A stretch of 60,519 nucleotides of DNA from Flavobacteriaceae bacterium (GTDB taxonomy: Bacteria; Bacteroidota; Bacteroidia; Flavobacteriales; Flavobacteriaceae), in assembly GCA_028284745.1 (NCBI GenBank), contig JANQRC010000001.1, positions 1 to 60,519 on the forward strand, given 5' to 3'. A program made the translations under genes and the position numbers. The notes below the pieces were generated by a model. It was not told where the DNA came from. It saw nothing but the letters and a program-made list of their open reading frames with translations, and made no database searches. This document shows, piece by piece, positions 41,992 through 51,099 of this stretch (position 1 is its first letter; each line of letters opens with the position of its first letter).

Positions 41992-43092
41992 ATGATTTCA
42001 GAGACACTTCTTGCACCTCAAGACATGAAACAAGATCCCGTTTTTGGACAACGTTCCTTTAATGACCACGAACAGGTAGTTTTCTGTCACGACAAAGATA
42101 CAGGATTGAAGGCGATCATAGGGATCCATAACACAACTTTAGGACCTGCACTAGGCGGAACCCGCATGTGGAAGTATTTCAACGAATGGGAGGCCTTGAA
42201 TGACGTGCTGCGCCTTTCCCGCGGAATGACTTATAAAGCAGCTATCACAGGTTTGAATCTAGGAGGAGGAAAGGCTGTGATCATAGGCGATGCCAAGACA
42301 CAGAAAACACCTGAACTCATGAAACGTTTTGGTGAGTTTGTGCATTCGCTGAGCGGAAAATACATCACTGCCGAAGATGTAGGCATGGAAACTGCCGACA
42401 TGGACCTAGTTCGCGAGGTGACACCTTATGTTACAGGAATCTCTGAGGCCAAAGGAGGTGCTGGAAATCCTTCGCCAATTACAGCCTATGGCGTGTTCAT
42501 GGGATTGAAAGCCGCTACTAAGTTTAAATTTGGGACAGACAGCCTAGCTGGGAAGAAAGTATATGTGCAAGGTATTGGCCATGTAGGTGAGACCTTGGTC
42601 TCTCATCTGGTCAAGGAAGACGCAGAAGTGGTGATTGCTGATATCAACGAGGCTCGATTGCATGAGGTCAGTCAGAAGTACGGAGTGCACATATACCATG
42701 GCAATGATATCTACGCTGAGCAGATGGATATCTATGCGCCATGTGCGTTGGGAGCCACTGTCAATGACGAGACCATTAGTAAGCTTACGGCAAAAGTGAT
42801 TGCTGGAGCAGCCAATAACCAACTTGCCGATGAAGTCAAGCATGGAGAGCTGTTGCAACAACGAGGCATCGCCTATGCTCCAGATTTCTTGATCAATGCA
42901 GGTGGTATCATCAACGTGTATGCCGAATTGGTGAATTACGGAAAGGACGAGATCATTAAAAAGACCGAAAACATCTACAATACGACACTAGATATATTCA
43001 CCAAGTCAGTCCAAGAGGGTACCACTACACAGCAAGCGGCAATGCAGATCGCTGAGCAGCGTATCCTTCAACGAAAAAAGGAGATGAATTGA
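41992..43092 (+). CDS. Leucine dehydrogenase (Glu/Leu/Phe/Val dehydrogenase)
   Basis: A 366-residue NAD-dependent oxidative deaminase. Family motifs: HNTTLGPALGGTRMW, RLSRGMTYKAAITGLNLGGGKA (K82 and catalytic K94), TAEDVGMETADMD and the Rossmann motif VYVQGIGHVGETL. It also ends GAANNQLADE, PDFLINAGGIINVY, as in leucine dehydrogenases. It links branched-chain amino acid breakdown to ketoacid metabolism. The upstream inverted repeats suggest amino-acid-responsive control, though this is inference. Confidence 0.92.
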   Translation: MISETLLAPQDMKQDPVFGQRSFNDHEQVVFCHDKDTGLKAIIGIHNTTLGPALGGTRMWKYFNEWEALNDVLRLSRGMTYKAAITGLNLGGGKAVIIGDAKTQKTPELMKRFGEFVHSLSGKYITAEDVGMETADMDLVREVTPYVTGISEAKGGAGNPSPITAYGVFMGLKAATKFKFGTDSLAGKKVYVQGIGHVGETLVSHLVKEDAEVVIADINEARLHEVSQKYGVHIYHGNDIYAEQMDIYAPCALGATVNDETISKLTAKVIAGAANNQLADEVKHGELLQQRGIAYAPDFLINAGGIINVYAELVNYGKDEIIKKTENIYNTTLDIFTKSVQEGTTTQQAAMQIAEQRILQRKKEMN

Positions 43093-43174
43093 TAGTCTAG
43101 AACAGAATTAGTTTTATTTTTGCGGGCGAAAAGCGAACACTTTCGTCCGCATTTTTTTTGAAAAGTTCTTAGCC

Positions 43175-44119
43175 ATGCTCACTAGAAGACACATTCGGGT
43201 AAAGGTCATGCAAAGCATCTATGCATTCTGGAAGTCAGGAACCGCCGACCTTACGCAGACCGAAAAGTTTATAGGCAACAGTAGCGAAAGCATGTACGAT
43301 CTGTATTTATTAATGCTGTCCTTACTTGTAGAGGTAAAAAAAATGGCTGAGGACAAGCTGCTAAAGTCTAAACAAAAATACTTGGCTACAGAGGCCGAAA
43401 AGAATCCCAGTCGAAGATTTGTGGACAATGCTATTTTTTCTTTGTTGAGTACCAACAAAGACCTGGCGGCTTATGTAGAGAAACGAAAGCTTACCAATTG
43501 GGCACAAGATGATGAGTACGTACATGTGATATGCGATGCCATCATTCAAAGTGAAGTCTATAACGATTATATGGCCTTGCCAAAGACAACCTTTAAGCAA
43601 GACCAGAATTTTATGACAAGGTGCTACCGTCAAGTGATCGCCCCTAACGAAAAGCTCTATGAATACCTGGAAGACAAACGGTTGACATGGTTAGACGATT
43701 TCCCGTTAGTGAATACCATTGTGGTGAAGACACTTAACTATCTGAAAGCCAATTCAACGGATGATTTTTTCTTGCCAGAACTCTACAAGGACCAAGAAGA
43801 CAAACAATTTGCATTAGATCTCTTCAGGAAGACCATACTCAATGACGAGACCATTCTTAAGGAGATCGTGGCCAAGACACCTAATTGGGACAAGGACCGT
43901 ATCGCAGACATTGATATGGTCTTATTAAAGATGGCCATCTCAGAGTTTTTATACTTTCCTTCGATCCCCGTGAAGGCTACCATTAATGAATACTTAGAGG
44001 TTGCCAAAGAGTACTCTACACCTAAGAGTAGCTTGTTCATTAACGGCATTCTTGATAAGCTGGTCAAAGAGTATACAGAAAAGGGCACGTTAAATAAGTC
44101 CGGTAGGGGTTTGATGTAA
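43175..44119 (+). CDS. nusB: Transcription antitermination protein NusB (long Bacteroidota form)
   Basis: A 314-residue NusB. The N-terminal RRHIRVKVMQSIYAF and C-terminal IDMVLLKMAISEFLYFPSIPVKATINEYLEVAKEYSTPKSSLFINGILDKL are the NusB core. The extra ~130 central residues are typical of the phylum. It joins the boxA-binding antitermination complex for rRNA operons. A perfect -7 box TATTTTTG lies at 43115-43122. The run continues with DUF1573 and yajC on the same strand. Confidence 0.93.
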   Translation: MLTRRHIRVKVMQSIYAFWKSGTADLTQTEKFIGNSSESMYDLYLLMLSLLVEVKKMAEDKLLKSKQKYLATEAEKNPSRRFVDNAIFSLLSTNKDLAAYVEKRKLTNWAQDDEYVHVICDAIIQSEVYNDYMALPKTTFKQDQNFMTRCYRQVIAPNEKLYEYLEDKRLTWLDDFPLVNTIVVKTLNYLKANSTDDFFLPELYKDQEDKQFALDLFRKTILNDETILKEIVAKTPNWDKDRIADIDMVLLKMAISEFLYFPSIPVKATINEYLEVAKEYSTPKSSLFINGILDKLVKEYTEKGTLNKSGRGLM

Positions 44120-44161
44120 CAAATATTCTTTATTTTTGAAGCCATGATTAAACAAACACAT

Positions 44162-44224
44162 ATGAAACGAACATTAAGAAATTTAAAAATTACGTTATCA
44201 AGGTGATGTTCGAATTTCTTAATG
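44162..44224 (+). other. Possible short leader peptide overlapping a 12-bp hairpin
   Basis: In the 188-base gap before the DUF1573 gene a 14-codon frame (ATG 44162, TGA 44204-44206) encodes a basic peptide MKRTLRNLKITLSR. CATTAAGAAATT (44172-44183) and AATTTCTTAATG (44213-44224) form a perfect 12-bp stem around 29 bases and overlap its codons. A -7 box TATTTTTG lies at 44131-44138. Together these could be a translation-linked attenuator, but coding capacity this short is weak evidence. Confidence 0.3.
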
Positions 44225-44307
44225 AGAGAACGAGTGTAACGAGAGGTTGCACACGTGCTCGATTTTATAATTAGCTTAAAGTCAAACAACTATTAAAATT
44301 TAAACGT

Positions 44308-44823
44308 GTGAAAAAGATAGTTCTTGTTTTTGCAATTTCTGCATTCGTACTTACTTCTTGTAAGGAAGATGCTACCAAAAAGATAAATGCTGAAAATGTG
44401 GCCGAGGCCTCAGCAAGAGACGAAGCCGCTGGTAAATTCCCGGTGATGAGCTTTGATACGACCGAGTTCGATTTTGGAACGATCAACGAGGGCGAGACCG
44501 TAGAGACGGTATTCAAGTTTACCAACACAGGTGAAGCACCATTGATGATCGTCAGTGCTCGTGGAAGCTGTGGTTGTACCGTGCCAGAATATCCAAAGAA
44601 CAAGGCCATTGCGCCTGGTGAAACAGGTGAGATGAAAGTAAAATTCAACTCATCGGGAAAACCAAACCTTCAAAACAAGACGGTCACCATTACTGCGAAC
44701 ACAGAGAGTGGTCGTGAAACCTTGAAGATCAAGGCGATGGTGACTCCAGACCCTGAAAAACAAAAGCAACGTGACGAAGCTGCTGCAAAACGAAAGGCTG
44801 CTCAGCAAGCTAACAGCAAATAA
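44308..44823 (+). CDS. DUF1573 lipoprotein
   Basis: A 171-residue lipoprotein (GTG start at 44308; lipobox AFVLTSC at residues 12-18). Residues about 45-145 form the DUF1573 immunoglobulin-like domain (FDFGTINEGETVETVFKFTNTGEAPLMI, SARGSCGCTVPEYPKNKAIAPGE). The C-terminus is a Lys/Ala/Gln-rich helix. The function of DUF1573 is not established; it is common in Bacteroidota next to yajC, as here. Confidence 0.92.
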   Translation: MKKIVLVFAISAFVLTSCKEDATKKINAENVAEASARDEAAGKFPVMSFDTTEFDFGTINEGETVETVFKFTNTGEAPLMIVSARGSCGCTVPEYPKNKAIAPGETGEMKVKFNSSGKPNLQNKTVTITANTESGRETLKIKAMVTPDPEKQKQRDEAAAKRKAAQQANSK

Positions 44824-44833
44824 CAGCTAAGAC

Positions 44834-45124
44834 ATGGGAGAAGGATTTGGTGGCATGGCGCCATTGCTGTTGATGTTCGTAGTGATCATCTTCTTCATGG
44901 TCATTCCGGCCTTCAGAAGGCAACGAAAGGAGAAGAACTTTGCCAACAGTCTTAAGAAAGGCGACCGCGTGATCTTAAAAAGCGGGCTCCACGGAAAGAT
45001 CCTTGAACTGAATGACAAGGACGGTACTGCGATCATCGAGACCATGGCAGGCAAGATGAAGTTTGAAAAGGCGGCCATCTCTATGGAAAGCTCACAACGT
45101 TTGCAAGCACCCGCTAAGAAATAA
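44834..45124 (+). CDS. yajC: Preprotein translocase subunit YajC
   Basis: A 96-residue YajC: one transmembrane helix (LLLMFVVIIFFMVIPAF), then RRQRKEKNFANSLKKGDRVILKSGLHGKILEL, the cytoplasmic beta domain. It associates with SecDF in the inner membrane. It is 10 bases after the DUF1573 stop, and a strong terminator follows it. Confidence 0.94.
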   Translation: MGEGFGGMAPLLLMFVVIIFFMVIPAFRRQRKEKNFANSLKKGDRVILKSGLHGKILELNDKDGTAIIETMAGKMKFEKAAISMESSQRLQAPAKK

Positions 45125-45147
45125 GTGTATATATTTTTGTACGATTG

Positions 45148-45176
45148 AAAAAGCACCGCCTAGGCGGTGCTTTTTT
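45148..45176. terminator. Rho-independent terminator after yajC
   Basis: A perfect palindrome GCACCGCCTAGGCGGTGC (45153-45170) is flanked by A5 and T6, so it can end transcription from either strand. It closes the nusB-DUF1573-yajC run. Confidence 0.95.
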
Positions 45177-45293
45177 GGTTTTTGTATATGCTGTTGATTG
45201 TGAAGGCTCAGCTTAACCGTCTCGGCCACAACCTTCGTAGCATAGCCATGTGTTATAGCAGTAGCTGTTGGTCACAGTATTTTTGTAGTTTCA

Positions 45294-45860
45294 TCAGATC
45301 TGTTTTTCAAAGGCAATGTAATGTGTTGTCTCTTGACTATACAATGGGAAAATTTTTATTTCACATTTGTACGTAGAATTATCTTTTCTATGATTTATTA
45401 TGACATCTTTGAAAGGTTTGTCAAGCGCTATTTTAGCTTTGATCCTGTCTTTGGTCAACGTGGATGTTTCCTCACCTTGCAAGAAACTTGGTCTTTTGTT
45501 CAAAGCAAAGGCTTTTGAATAGCCAGTCATTGAAGTGAATCCATCGTTCACCCAGATGATATTCTGATTTTTGTCGGTAATGATCAATGCCTCGTAATCA
45601 TTTTCGGAAAAAGCCAGGTCTATGTCGTTTTTCCAATCAAACTGTTTGGCAAAGGAAAGCACTTGCTCTAGTTCGCTTCTCTTTTTGGTCTGAGCGACCC
45701 TACCATGATAACCGTCCATAAAAATATCCCAGCTCAATAGTGGCATTGTTGATCTAGTAGCGCAGGTTATTATTTTGGACTTGATCTTTTTGTATTCTTT
45801 GTTTGATAAGCTGGATAAATAGATATCCAATGTTTCCATTTCAGCAAGATTGTATTTCAT
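45294..45860 (-). CDS. PAS/LOV-like domain protein lacking the photoactive Cys
   Basis: A 188-residue cytoplasmic protein. Residues about 80-188 are a PAS domain of the LOV subgroup: WVNDGFTSMTGYSKAFALNKRPSFLQGEET matches the LOV pattern TGYS...GRNCRFLQGPET, but the flavin-adduct Cys is Pro. NHRKDNSTYKCEIKIFPL follows as in LOV. No output domain is fused; the first ~80 residues are helical and unrecognised. It probably senses a ligand or acts through partners. Start 45860 (MKYNLAEM) is the best ATG; earlier in-frame starts lie in low-complexity sequence. Confidence 0.75.
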   Translation of the reverse strand: MKYNLAEMETLDIYLSSLSNKEYKKIKSKIITCATRSTMPLLSWDIFMDGYHGRVAQTKKRSELEQVLSFAKQFDWKNDIDLAFSENDYEALIITDKNQNIIWVNDGFTSMTGYSKAFALNKRPSFLQGEETSTLTKDRIKAKIALDKPFKDVIINHRKDNSTYKCEIKIFPLYSQETTHYIAFEKQI

Positions 45861-46044
45861 AACGGTGTTCTTTTTAATAATGTTGCCAATGGTGTAGATA
45901 TGATTCGTTCTAATAAATGACATTGTTCGATCTGCTGTCCTGCGTTGAGTGCAAGACCGGTTACAAACGGGTAGAAAGTTAGCAGAAAAATAGCACAAGA
46001 CCAAGTGCAGGCATGATTTTGGTCAGCCACTGGTCGTTTCCACT

Positions 46045-47022
46045 TCAATCAATAACAATCGGTCGCCAAACCCCACCATAATTTTCATCTTCAGTGCCAA
46101 ACGAATGCGTGCTGATGATGTCTTTAGCAGGCCCGGCCAATGATTCTATCTTGAAACCATGAATGTGCCTACCCACTTTGGGGCTTGCGATAACAGCGAT
46201 CGGTACACTTGCGTTTGAAGTATTGATGTTACCCAATTTATAAATTACAGAGTAGAACGGTCCAAGATCTCCTTGGTCATATGATGCTGTTGCCCATATA
46301 TTGTTCTCAGCATCGACATATAGATCTGTCAAGCTCCTCTTTGCTTTAGGGTTGGTCCAGTTACCAGGAGCATTTACAGCAATTCCATTCTTGCCTTCAT
46401 TGCTAAACGTGAAGCTATTCTTTGTAACATCCCATGTTCCCCATCTGAGAATTCCATATGGATGCGCCCGTGAACCGCCCCTTTCTGCAAGGATCAATAC
46501 ATATTCCGTTGACGATCTTCTAATGCAATGCATGCCTTCATATTGGTCTCCTACCATTCCTCTATCATTGGTTTTGATCACTGGAGGTTTGAAAGAGCCA
46601 AGAACCGTTGCTTTGTTCTGAGGTATGTCTAACTTGATATGAAATATCCTGCCGAATCTTCCTTGCCAATTACCCGACTCAGCAGCTAAGAATTCATTTT
46701 TCTTTCCAGGGATTGCGCAAACACTTTCTAGGTCGTTGGAAATTCCTTCCGGACCCCAATAGCTCACATCTATTGGTGTGATGTCAAGACCGCTGCTTGT
46801 TATTTCGATCAAACCGATCCTCGTTCCCGTTTTATGGCCCTTTAGATCATAAACGACTATGAATGTTGAGTCATTTACTCGTGTCATGCCGCTTGAGCCT
46901 GAATTTTTAGTTGGTGTGTCCGTTATCTGATGTGAGTACGCTGCGGTATTGTTTGCACTATTAACAGTTCTACATGAAGAAACAAGCAACACAAGTACTA
47001 GGATCGTTACATACTTTGACAT
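46045..47022 (-). CDS. Lipoprotein with beta-propeller-like sequence
   Basis: A 325-residue lipoprotein (lipobox LLVSSC, C17). The body has repeated beta-type stretches (DSTFIVVYDLKGHK, LESVCAIPGKKNEFLAAESG, YEGMHCIRRSSTEYVLILAERGG, DLYVDAENNIWATASYDQGD), a pattern seen in beta-propeller proteins. No catalytic residues are evident. It is surface or periplasmic and monocistronic. An enzyme such as a lactonase or a phytase-like propeller is possible but not supported by motifs. Confidence 0.7.
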   Translation of the reverse strand: MSKYVTILVLVLLVSSCRTVNSANNTAAYSHQITDTPTKNSGSSGMTRVNDSTFIVVYDLKGHKTGTRIGLIEITSSGLDITPIDVSYWGPEGISNDLESVCAIPGKKNEFLAAESGNWQGRFGRIFHIKLDIPQNKATVLGSFKPPVIKTNDRGMVGDQYEGMHCIRRSSTEYVLILAERGGSRAHPYGILRWGTWDVTKNSFTFSNEGKNGIAVNAPGNWTNPKAKRSLTDLYVDAENNIWATASYDQGDLGPFYSVIYKLGNINTSNASVPIAVIASPKVGRHIHGFKIESLAGPAKDIISTHSFGTEDENYGGVWRPIVID

Positions 47023-47124
47023 GATTTGATTTTTATTTTCTGGTTTGAGGGTTAAAATCCTGCTCCCGATAGCTATTGGGATTCATTATAGTTATTTTAG
47101 GTTCTATGAACTTTTAAGAATATT

Positions 47125-47206
47125 TGTCATTTCGAATGTAATGAGAAATCTCATTATAAATTAAAAACGATGAGATTCCTCGTCGCTTCGCGCTGTCGGA
47201 ATGACA
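47125..47206. repeat. Dispersed inverted-repeat element, copy 1
   Basis: An 82-base element with terminal inverted sequences TGTCATTTCGA and TCGGAATGACA and internal GAGAAATCTCATTA...GATGAGATTCCTCGTCGCTTCGCGCTG. A second copy is at 50961-51038. It lies in the 263-base gap upstream of the DUF1801 gene's 3' side, where no gene was found. It resembles short palindromic intergenic repeats of this class. Confidence 0.8.
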
Positions 47207-47285
47207 TTTCATTCCAAAAGAGAATTTCATTCTTTTGCTCGAAAGCAGCGGATTTTAATCTATGGTGGCTTACTTACTAGTCTAT

Positions 47286-47882
47286 TCAACAGTTTCGGTA
47301 CTTGTCATTGAGCCCGATCCCATCTAGGACCATCGGGATGATCTTGGCCAAACGTTTTTGCTTGGTGGCCTCACGCTTGGCCTCTGCGATGTACTCGGCG
47401 AATTCACGCTGTTTCCCGGGAGTGAATTTTTCAAAGGCTGCTTTCAAGGAAGCATCGGATGATAACTTACCTTTTAGTTCTGGTGGAACGACAAGGGGCT
47501 TTTTCTTCTGTGGCGTTACTTCCTTGCCCTGTTTCTGGTTTTGTATGGCTTCTTTTAAATAGGCCAGTATCAGCTTCTCATCGATCTCTTCTTCAGATTG
47601 AAAACGCCATTGCCGCATGGCCACGGTCTTGTCTTCCTGCGCGTTGATCAGTACCTTCTTCTCATCTCTTAAAAATACCCCTTGAAAGAACCAGATGCCC
47701 ACATATTTTTTGAATGCGGCCATGCCCGCTACGTTCTTTCCGTTAATGGTATAGGTGGGAGTGCCCCATTTCAAAGTCTCTTCAAATTCAGTTTGATGAA
47801 AAATCGATCGCAAGGCACTCAATGCGGGGGCCCAGTCTTCTTGTGCGTTTATATAATCATCTACAGAAGCATATTTTTTCAT
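47286..47882 (-). CDS. DUF1801/YdeI-type protein
   Basis: A 198-residue cytoplasmic protein. The N-terminal domain (YASVDDYINAQEDWAPALSALRSIF, EETLKWGTPTYTINGKNVAGMAAFKKYVGIWFF) is the DUF1801/YdhG fold. The C-terminal half (PPELKGKLSSDASLKAAFEKFTPGKQREFAEYIAEAKREATKQKRL) is the YdeI/OmpD-associated helical domain. Biochemical function is not established. The ATG at 47882 is the family start. Confidence 0.85.
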   Translation of the reverse strand: MKKYASVDDYINAQEDWAPALSALRSIFHQTEFEETLKWGTPTYTINGKNVAGMAAFKKYVGIWFFQGVFLRDEKKVLINAQEDKTVAMRQWRFQSEEEIDEKLILAYLKEAIQNQKQGKEVTPQKKKPLVVPPELKGKLSSDASLKAAFEKFTPGKQREFAEYIAEAKREATKQKRLAKIIPMVLDGIGLNDKYRNC

Positions 47883-47911
47883 AGGAAATGATAATGGTTC
47901 AGCCCGTAATA

Positions 47912-47936
47912 TAAAAAAAGACGACCAAAGGTCGCC
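47912..47936 (-). terminator. Rho-independent terminator of mscS
   Basis: On the minus strand GGCGACC-TTT-GGTCGTC is followed by seven T residues, about 50 bases past the MscS stop codon. Confidence 0.85.
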
Positions 47937-47983
47937 TATGCTGCTATTGATATGTGTAGGTAAGTGCTTGGATCTTATGTTTT

Positions 47984-48556
47984 TTATTCCTTGTCAGTTT
48001 TGCTCAATTCGACCACTCCTTGCATGTCGCTTACATGGAAACCTGCAACGGGTCTTCCTTTGATGACTCCATTGGGTACGATGAATTTGGTATCGTGCAA
48101 TGATTTTAGTTTGGTCGAGAACAGTGATATTTCTTCCACAATACTCTTTTCGCCATTGACCACGATGGTGTCACCCACAGAAAATGGTCTCAGAAGGAAT
48201 AGCTTCATGCCAGAGAGAAAGTGTATCAATGTATCGTTAAGTGCCATATTGATGGTCCATCCTGCGATGGCTATCACGGCTCCGAATATGGCTAAAGGCA
48301 ATCCCACATTGGCAGCAACGATGATGAATAAGAGCGAAAGCATCACATAACCAATGATGACAAGGAAGAACGTACTTTGATTCCACTCTATTTCCTTGGC
48401 CCTGAATACCATTTTAAAACTCCTGAGCACAAACTGTATCAAGAAAAAACCAATAACAAATGCGACAAGACTGCCAAAGAGCTTTACCCCCCAATTCATG
48501 AAGTCGTATTCGGCAGCGTTTGTAAAGATGTGTTGTAACTGGGTAATGAGGGGCAT
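47984..48556 (-). CDS. Small-conductance mechanosensitive channel, MscS family (short)
   Basis: A 190-residue MscS-type channel that releases solutes on hypo-osmotic shock. Three transmembrane helices are visible, the last being the pore helix (VGLPLAIFGAVIAIAGWTINMALNDTLIHFLSG, with regular Gly/Ala packing), followed by the beta domain (RPFSVGDTIVVNGEKSIVEEISLFSTKLKSLHDTKFIVPNG). The C-terminal alpha/beta vestibule is truncated, giving a short form compared with E. coli MscS (286 residues), but the core is complete. It probably works as a homoheptamer. Confidence 0.88.
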   Translation of the reverse strand: MPLITQLQHIFTNAAEYDFMNWGVKLFGSLVAFVIGFFLIQFVLRSFKMVFRAKEIEWNQSTFFLVIIGYVMLSLLFIIVAANVGLPLAIFGAVIAIAGWTINMALNDTLIHFLSGMKLFLLRPFSVGDTIVVNGEKSIVEEISLFSTKLKSLHDTKFIVPNGVIKGRPVAGFHVSDMQGVVELSKTDKE

Positions 48557-48669
48557 TGATGTTAATTACTTGGTATGTCGATAAAATTAGAGGAATTACG
48601 GGTAAACCATAAAAATGAACCACTTGTAAACAGAAAAATCGATGAAGTGGTCGAATAATCCGATGAATG

Positions 48670-49896
48670 TTACTTCTTCGCAGTGATCTTCGCAATGTTC
48701 ACGATCACTTCAATCGCTTTTTGCATGCTTTCTACAGGAACATACTCATACCTGCCATGAAAATTATGACCTCCCGCAAAGATATTTGGGCACGGCAACC
48801 CCATATAGCTCAGCTGTGAGCCGTCAGTGCCGCCACGGATCGCTTTTATCAAGGGTTTTACACCAGTTTGCCTCATGGCCTCTTCAGCAATATCGATGAT
48901 GTGCATCACAGGCTCGATCTTTTCCTTCATGTTGTAGTACTGGTCGTTGATGTCTAGCTCGATGACTTCTTCTCCATACTTTTTGTTGATCATGTCGGCG
49001 ACTTCTTCCATCAATTCTTTTCGTGCTTCAAATTTGTCACGGTCATGGTCACGAATAATATACTCGAGCTTGGTCTCCTCTACAAGGCCTCTTATGGAAT
49101 ACAGGTGAAAGAACCCTTGATAGCCTTCAGTTTCTTGCGGAATCTCTTTTTTTGGTAAGGCAGCAATCAACTCATTGGCAATCAACATGGAGTTGACCAT
49201 CTTGCCCTTGGCATAACCGGGATGTACGATCTTTCCGTTCACTTTTACTTTGGCACCTGCAGCGTTGAAATTCTCGTACTCCAATTCACCCACTTGGCTG
49301 CCATCCATCGTATAGGCCCAGTCAGCATCAAATTTCTTCACGTCGAACTTGTGAGCACCACGGCCAATTTCCTCATCTGGAGTGAATCCCACACGGATCT
49401 TCCCGTGTTTGATCTCCGGATGCTCGATCAAGTATTTCATCGCTTCTACGATCTCTGTGATCCCCGCCTTGTCATCAGCACCAAGTAAGGTCGTACCATC
49501 GGTGGTGATCAGGGTTTGGCCTTTGTAAAGCAAAAGGTCGTCAAAATGATCAGGCGAAAGCAAAATGTTTTCAGTTTCATTCAAAATGATATCACGACCA
49601 TCGTAGTTTTCATGGATCTGCGGCTTCACATTGGTCGCCGTATAATCTGGCGACGTATCAAAATGTGCGATGAAGCCGATGGTCGGCACTTCGTGGTCTA
49701 CATTGCTGGGCAGTGTGGCCATGATGTAGGCATTATCGTCAATGGTCACCTCCTGCATGCCGATCTCTTTTAGGTCTTCGACTAATTTGTTGGCCAGACC
49801 CCATTGTTTTTGAGTGCTGGGCGTAGTCTGGCTTTCGGGGTCGGATTGTGTATCGATAGTGACGTAGCTTATGAATCTGTCAATGATATGTTGCAT
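48670..49896 (-). CDS. pepT: Peptidase T (tripeptidase)
   Basis: A 409-residue M20-family zinc aminotripeptidase. Motifs: [12 protein letters not shown] (metal His), [14 protein letters not shown] (bridging Asp), [14 protein letters not shown] (catalytic Glu pair), and the late [25 protein letters not shown] segment. The family start [19 protein letters not shown] fixes ATG 49896; an upstream in-frame start at 50106 lies across the divergent SRPBCC gene. It works in the cytoplasm on tripeptides. Confidence 0.95.
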   Translation of the reverse strand: MQHIIDRFISYVTIDTQSDPESQTTPSTQKQWGLANKLVEDLKEIGMQEVTIDDNAYIMATLPSNVDHEVPTIGFIAHFDTSPDYTATNVKPQIHENYDGRDIILNETENILLSPDHFDDLLLYKGQTLITTDGTTLLGADDKAGITEIVEAMKYLIEHPEIKHGKIRVGFTPDEEIGRGAHKFDVKKFDADWAYTMDGSQVGELEYENFNAAGAKVKVNGKIVHPGYAKGKMVNSMLIANELIAALPKKEIPQETEGYQGFFHLYSIRGLVEETKLEYIIRDHDRDKFEARKELMEEVADMINKKYGEEVIELDINDQYYNMKEKIEPVMHIIDIAEEAMRQTGVKPLIKAIRGGTDGSQLSYMGLPCPNIFAGGHNFHGRYEYVPVESMQKAIEVIVNIAKITAKK

Positions 49897-49960
49897 TGGT
49901 GAAGTTTTTTCAAAAATAGTTCTTTCTGCAGTTTCGATAACAAAGTCATATCTTGAAGTA

Positions 49961-50392
49961 ATGAAAGAACGAAGCACTCCTATTAAAGTTGAAGTCTTTA
50001 TTGAACGGACAGTCGATGAAGTGTGGGATGCCATCACCGAAAGAGACCAAATGATCCTATGGTTCTTCGAGAGCATTCCAAATTTTAAGGCTGAAGTTGG
50101 TTTCACTACTGAATTCCCTGTTCATGTAGAGGAAAGAACGTTTACCCACATCTGGAAGATCACCGAGGTCATTCCGTTGCAGCGAATCGTCTACCGCTGG
50201 TCTTACGAGGAATACTCAGGTGAAGGCCTGGTGTATTTTGACATTGCCGATGAAGGCAAACACACCAAACTCACACTCACCAACGTAGGCTTGGAGACCT
50301 TTCCACGGGACATTCCAGAATTCTCCAGAGAAAGTTGCCAAGGCGGTTGGGATTATTTCATCAAAGAACGGCTTGCAAACTATCTCTCATAG
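49961..50392 (+). CDS. SRPBCC (START/AHSA1-like) domain protein
   Basis: A 143-residue single-domain protein: [28 protein letters not shown], then [17 protein letters not shown] and a C-terminal helix ([19 protein letters not shown]). This is the Bet v1/START-like fold that binds a hydrophobic ligand, in the AHSA1 group. Start 49961 fits the family; it is divergent from pepT with a 64-base gap. Ligand is unknown. Confidence 0.88.
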   Translation: MKERSTPIKVEVFIERTVDEVWDAITERDQMILWFFESIPNFKAEVGFTTEFPVHVEERTFTHIWKITEVIPLQRIVYRWSYEEYSGEGLVYFDIADEGKHTKLTLTNVGLETFPRDIPEFSRESCQGGWDYFIKERLANYLS

Positions 50393-50566
50393 TGTGTTCT
50401 ACCATTGATCGGTAGCTTGTCGAAATTTCTCCAAAGGCAAATTCACACGATTCAGCCTGTTTTTATGACGGTTCGGTAAGTAATAGATGCGCAGAAATTG
50501 ACACCTGTATACATTTGTTACAGAAATCATTGAAAAACGAATCACCAACTATAAACATCGACCATC

Positions 50567-50899
50567 ATGAAAACAGTAGCAGTAATTATCGTAACAAGTC
50601 TAATTTCGACCTTCACACACAACGACGCTAATGTGGGCGACAATGTGAACACCAACGAGATCACCTTCGAAGAAGTCTTCGGAAGCTATGATGCGCCCGT
50701 ATTTACACCAGTAGACTCCATCCAGGTGATGGAAGAGGTAGAAGACGTAACGCTAGGCCAAGACATCGAGGACCTGGTAACCTTGGAAGCATTCCTTTCT
50801 GAAGAAGAAAAAGAAGTGAACTTCTGTGATGTCTTCAGAAATGTCGAAGAACCAGTCTTCACGCCAGTAGATGCCATCGAAGTCTTAGAAGAGCTATAG
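50567..50899 (+). CDS. Small exported acidic protein with internal repeat
   Basis: A 110-residue protein with a signal peptide-like start (MKTVAVIIVTSLISTFTHND). The rest is very acidic and contains two ~25-residue repeats: FEEVFGSYDAPVFTPVDSI and FCDVFRNVEEPVFTPVDAI, each followed by a V-EE tail. No family was recognised. The 174-base gap before it and 200-base gap after it make it a single-gene unit. The repeats suggest a duplicated short binding motif. Confidence 0.65.
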   Translation: MKTVAVIIVTSLISTFTHNDANVGDNVNTNEITFEEVFGSYDAPVFTPVDSIQVMEEVEDVTLGQDIEDLVTLEAFLSEEEKEVNFCDVFRNVEEPVFTPVDAIEVLEEL

Positions 50900-50960
50900 C
50901 CATCCATCAGACCCATCGACCGAAAGGAGTTTCTTGACAAGAGAGACTCCTTTTCTGTGC

Positions 50961-51038
50961 ACTGCCATTTCGAAAAGAGGAACGAAGAGACGATTGAGGG
51001 ATCTTAATGATGAGATGTCTCGACTGCGCTCGACATGA
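50961..51038. repeat. Dispersed inverted-repeat element, copy 2
   Basis: A 78-base element beginning TGCCATTTCGA and ending CGACATGACA, with an internal GATGAGATGTCTCGACTGCGCTCG that matches copy 1 at 47125-47206 in layout. It lies 60 bases before the pyrD ATG. Confidence 0.75.
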
Positions 51039-51099
51039 CATCAAGACCCAGGCATGCAAAAACCATCTTCTCTTTGTACTTTTGCACAAACCCAACAGG

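Noticed and set aside
49897..50106. N-terminal extension of peptidase T to 50106
   Set aside because: The extension runs through the divergent SRPBCC gene and the family start is [10 protein letters not shown] at 49896.
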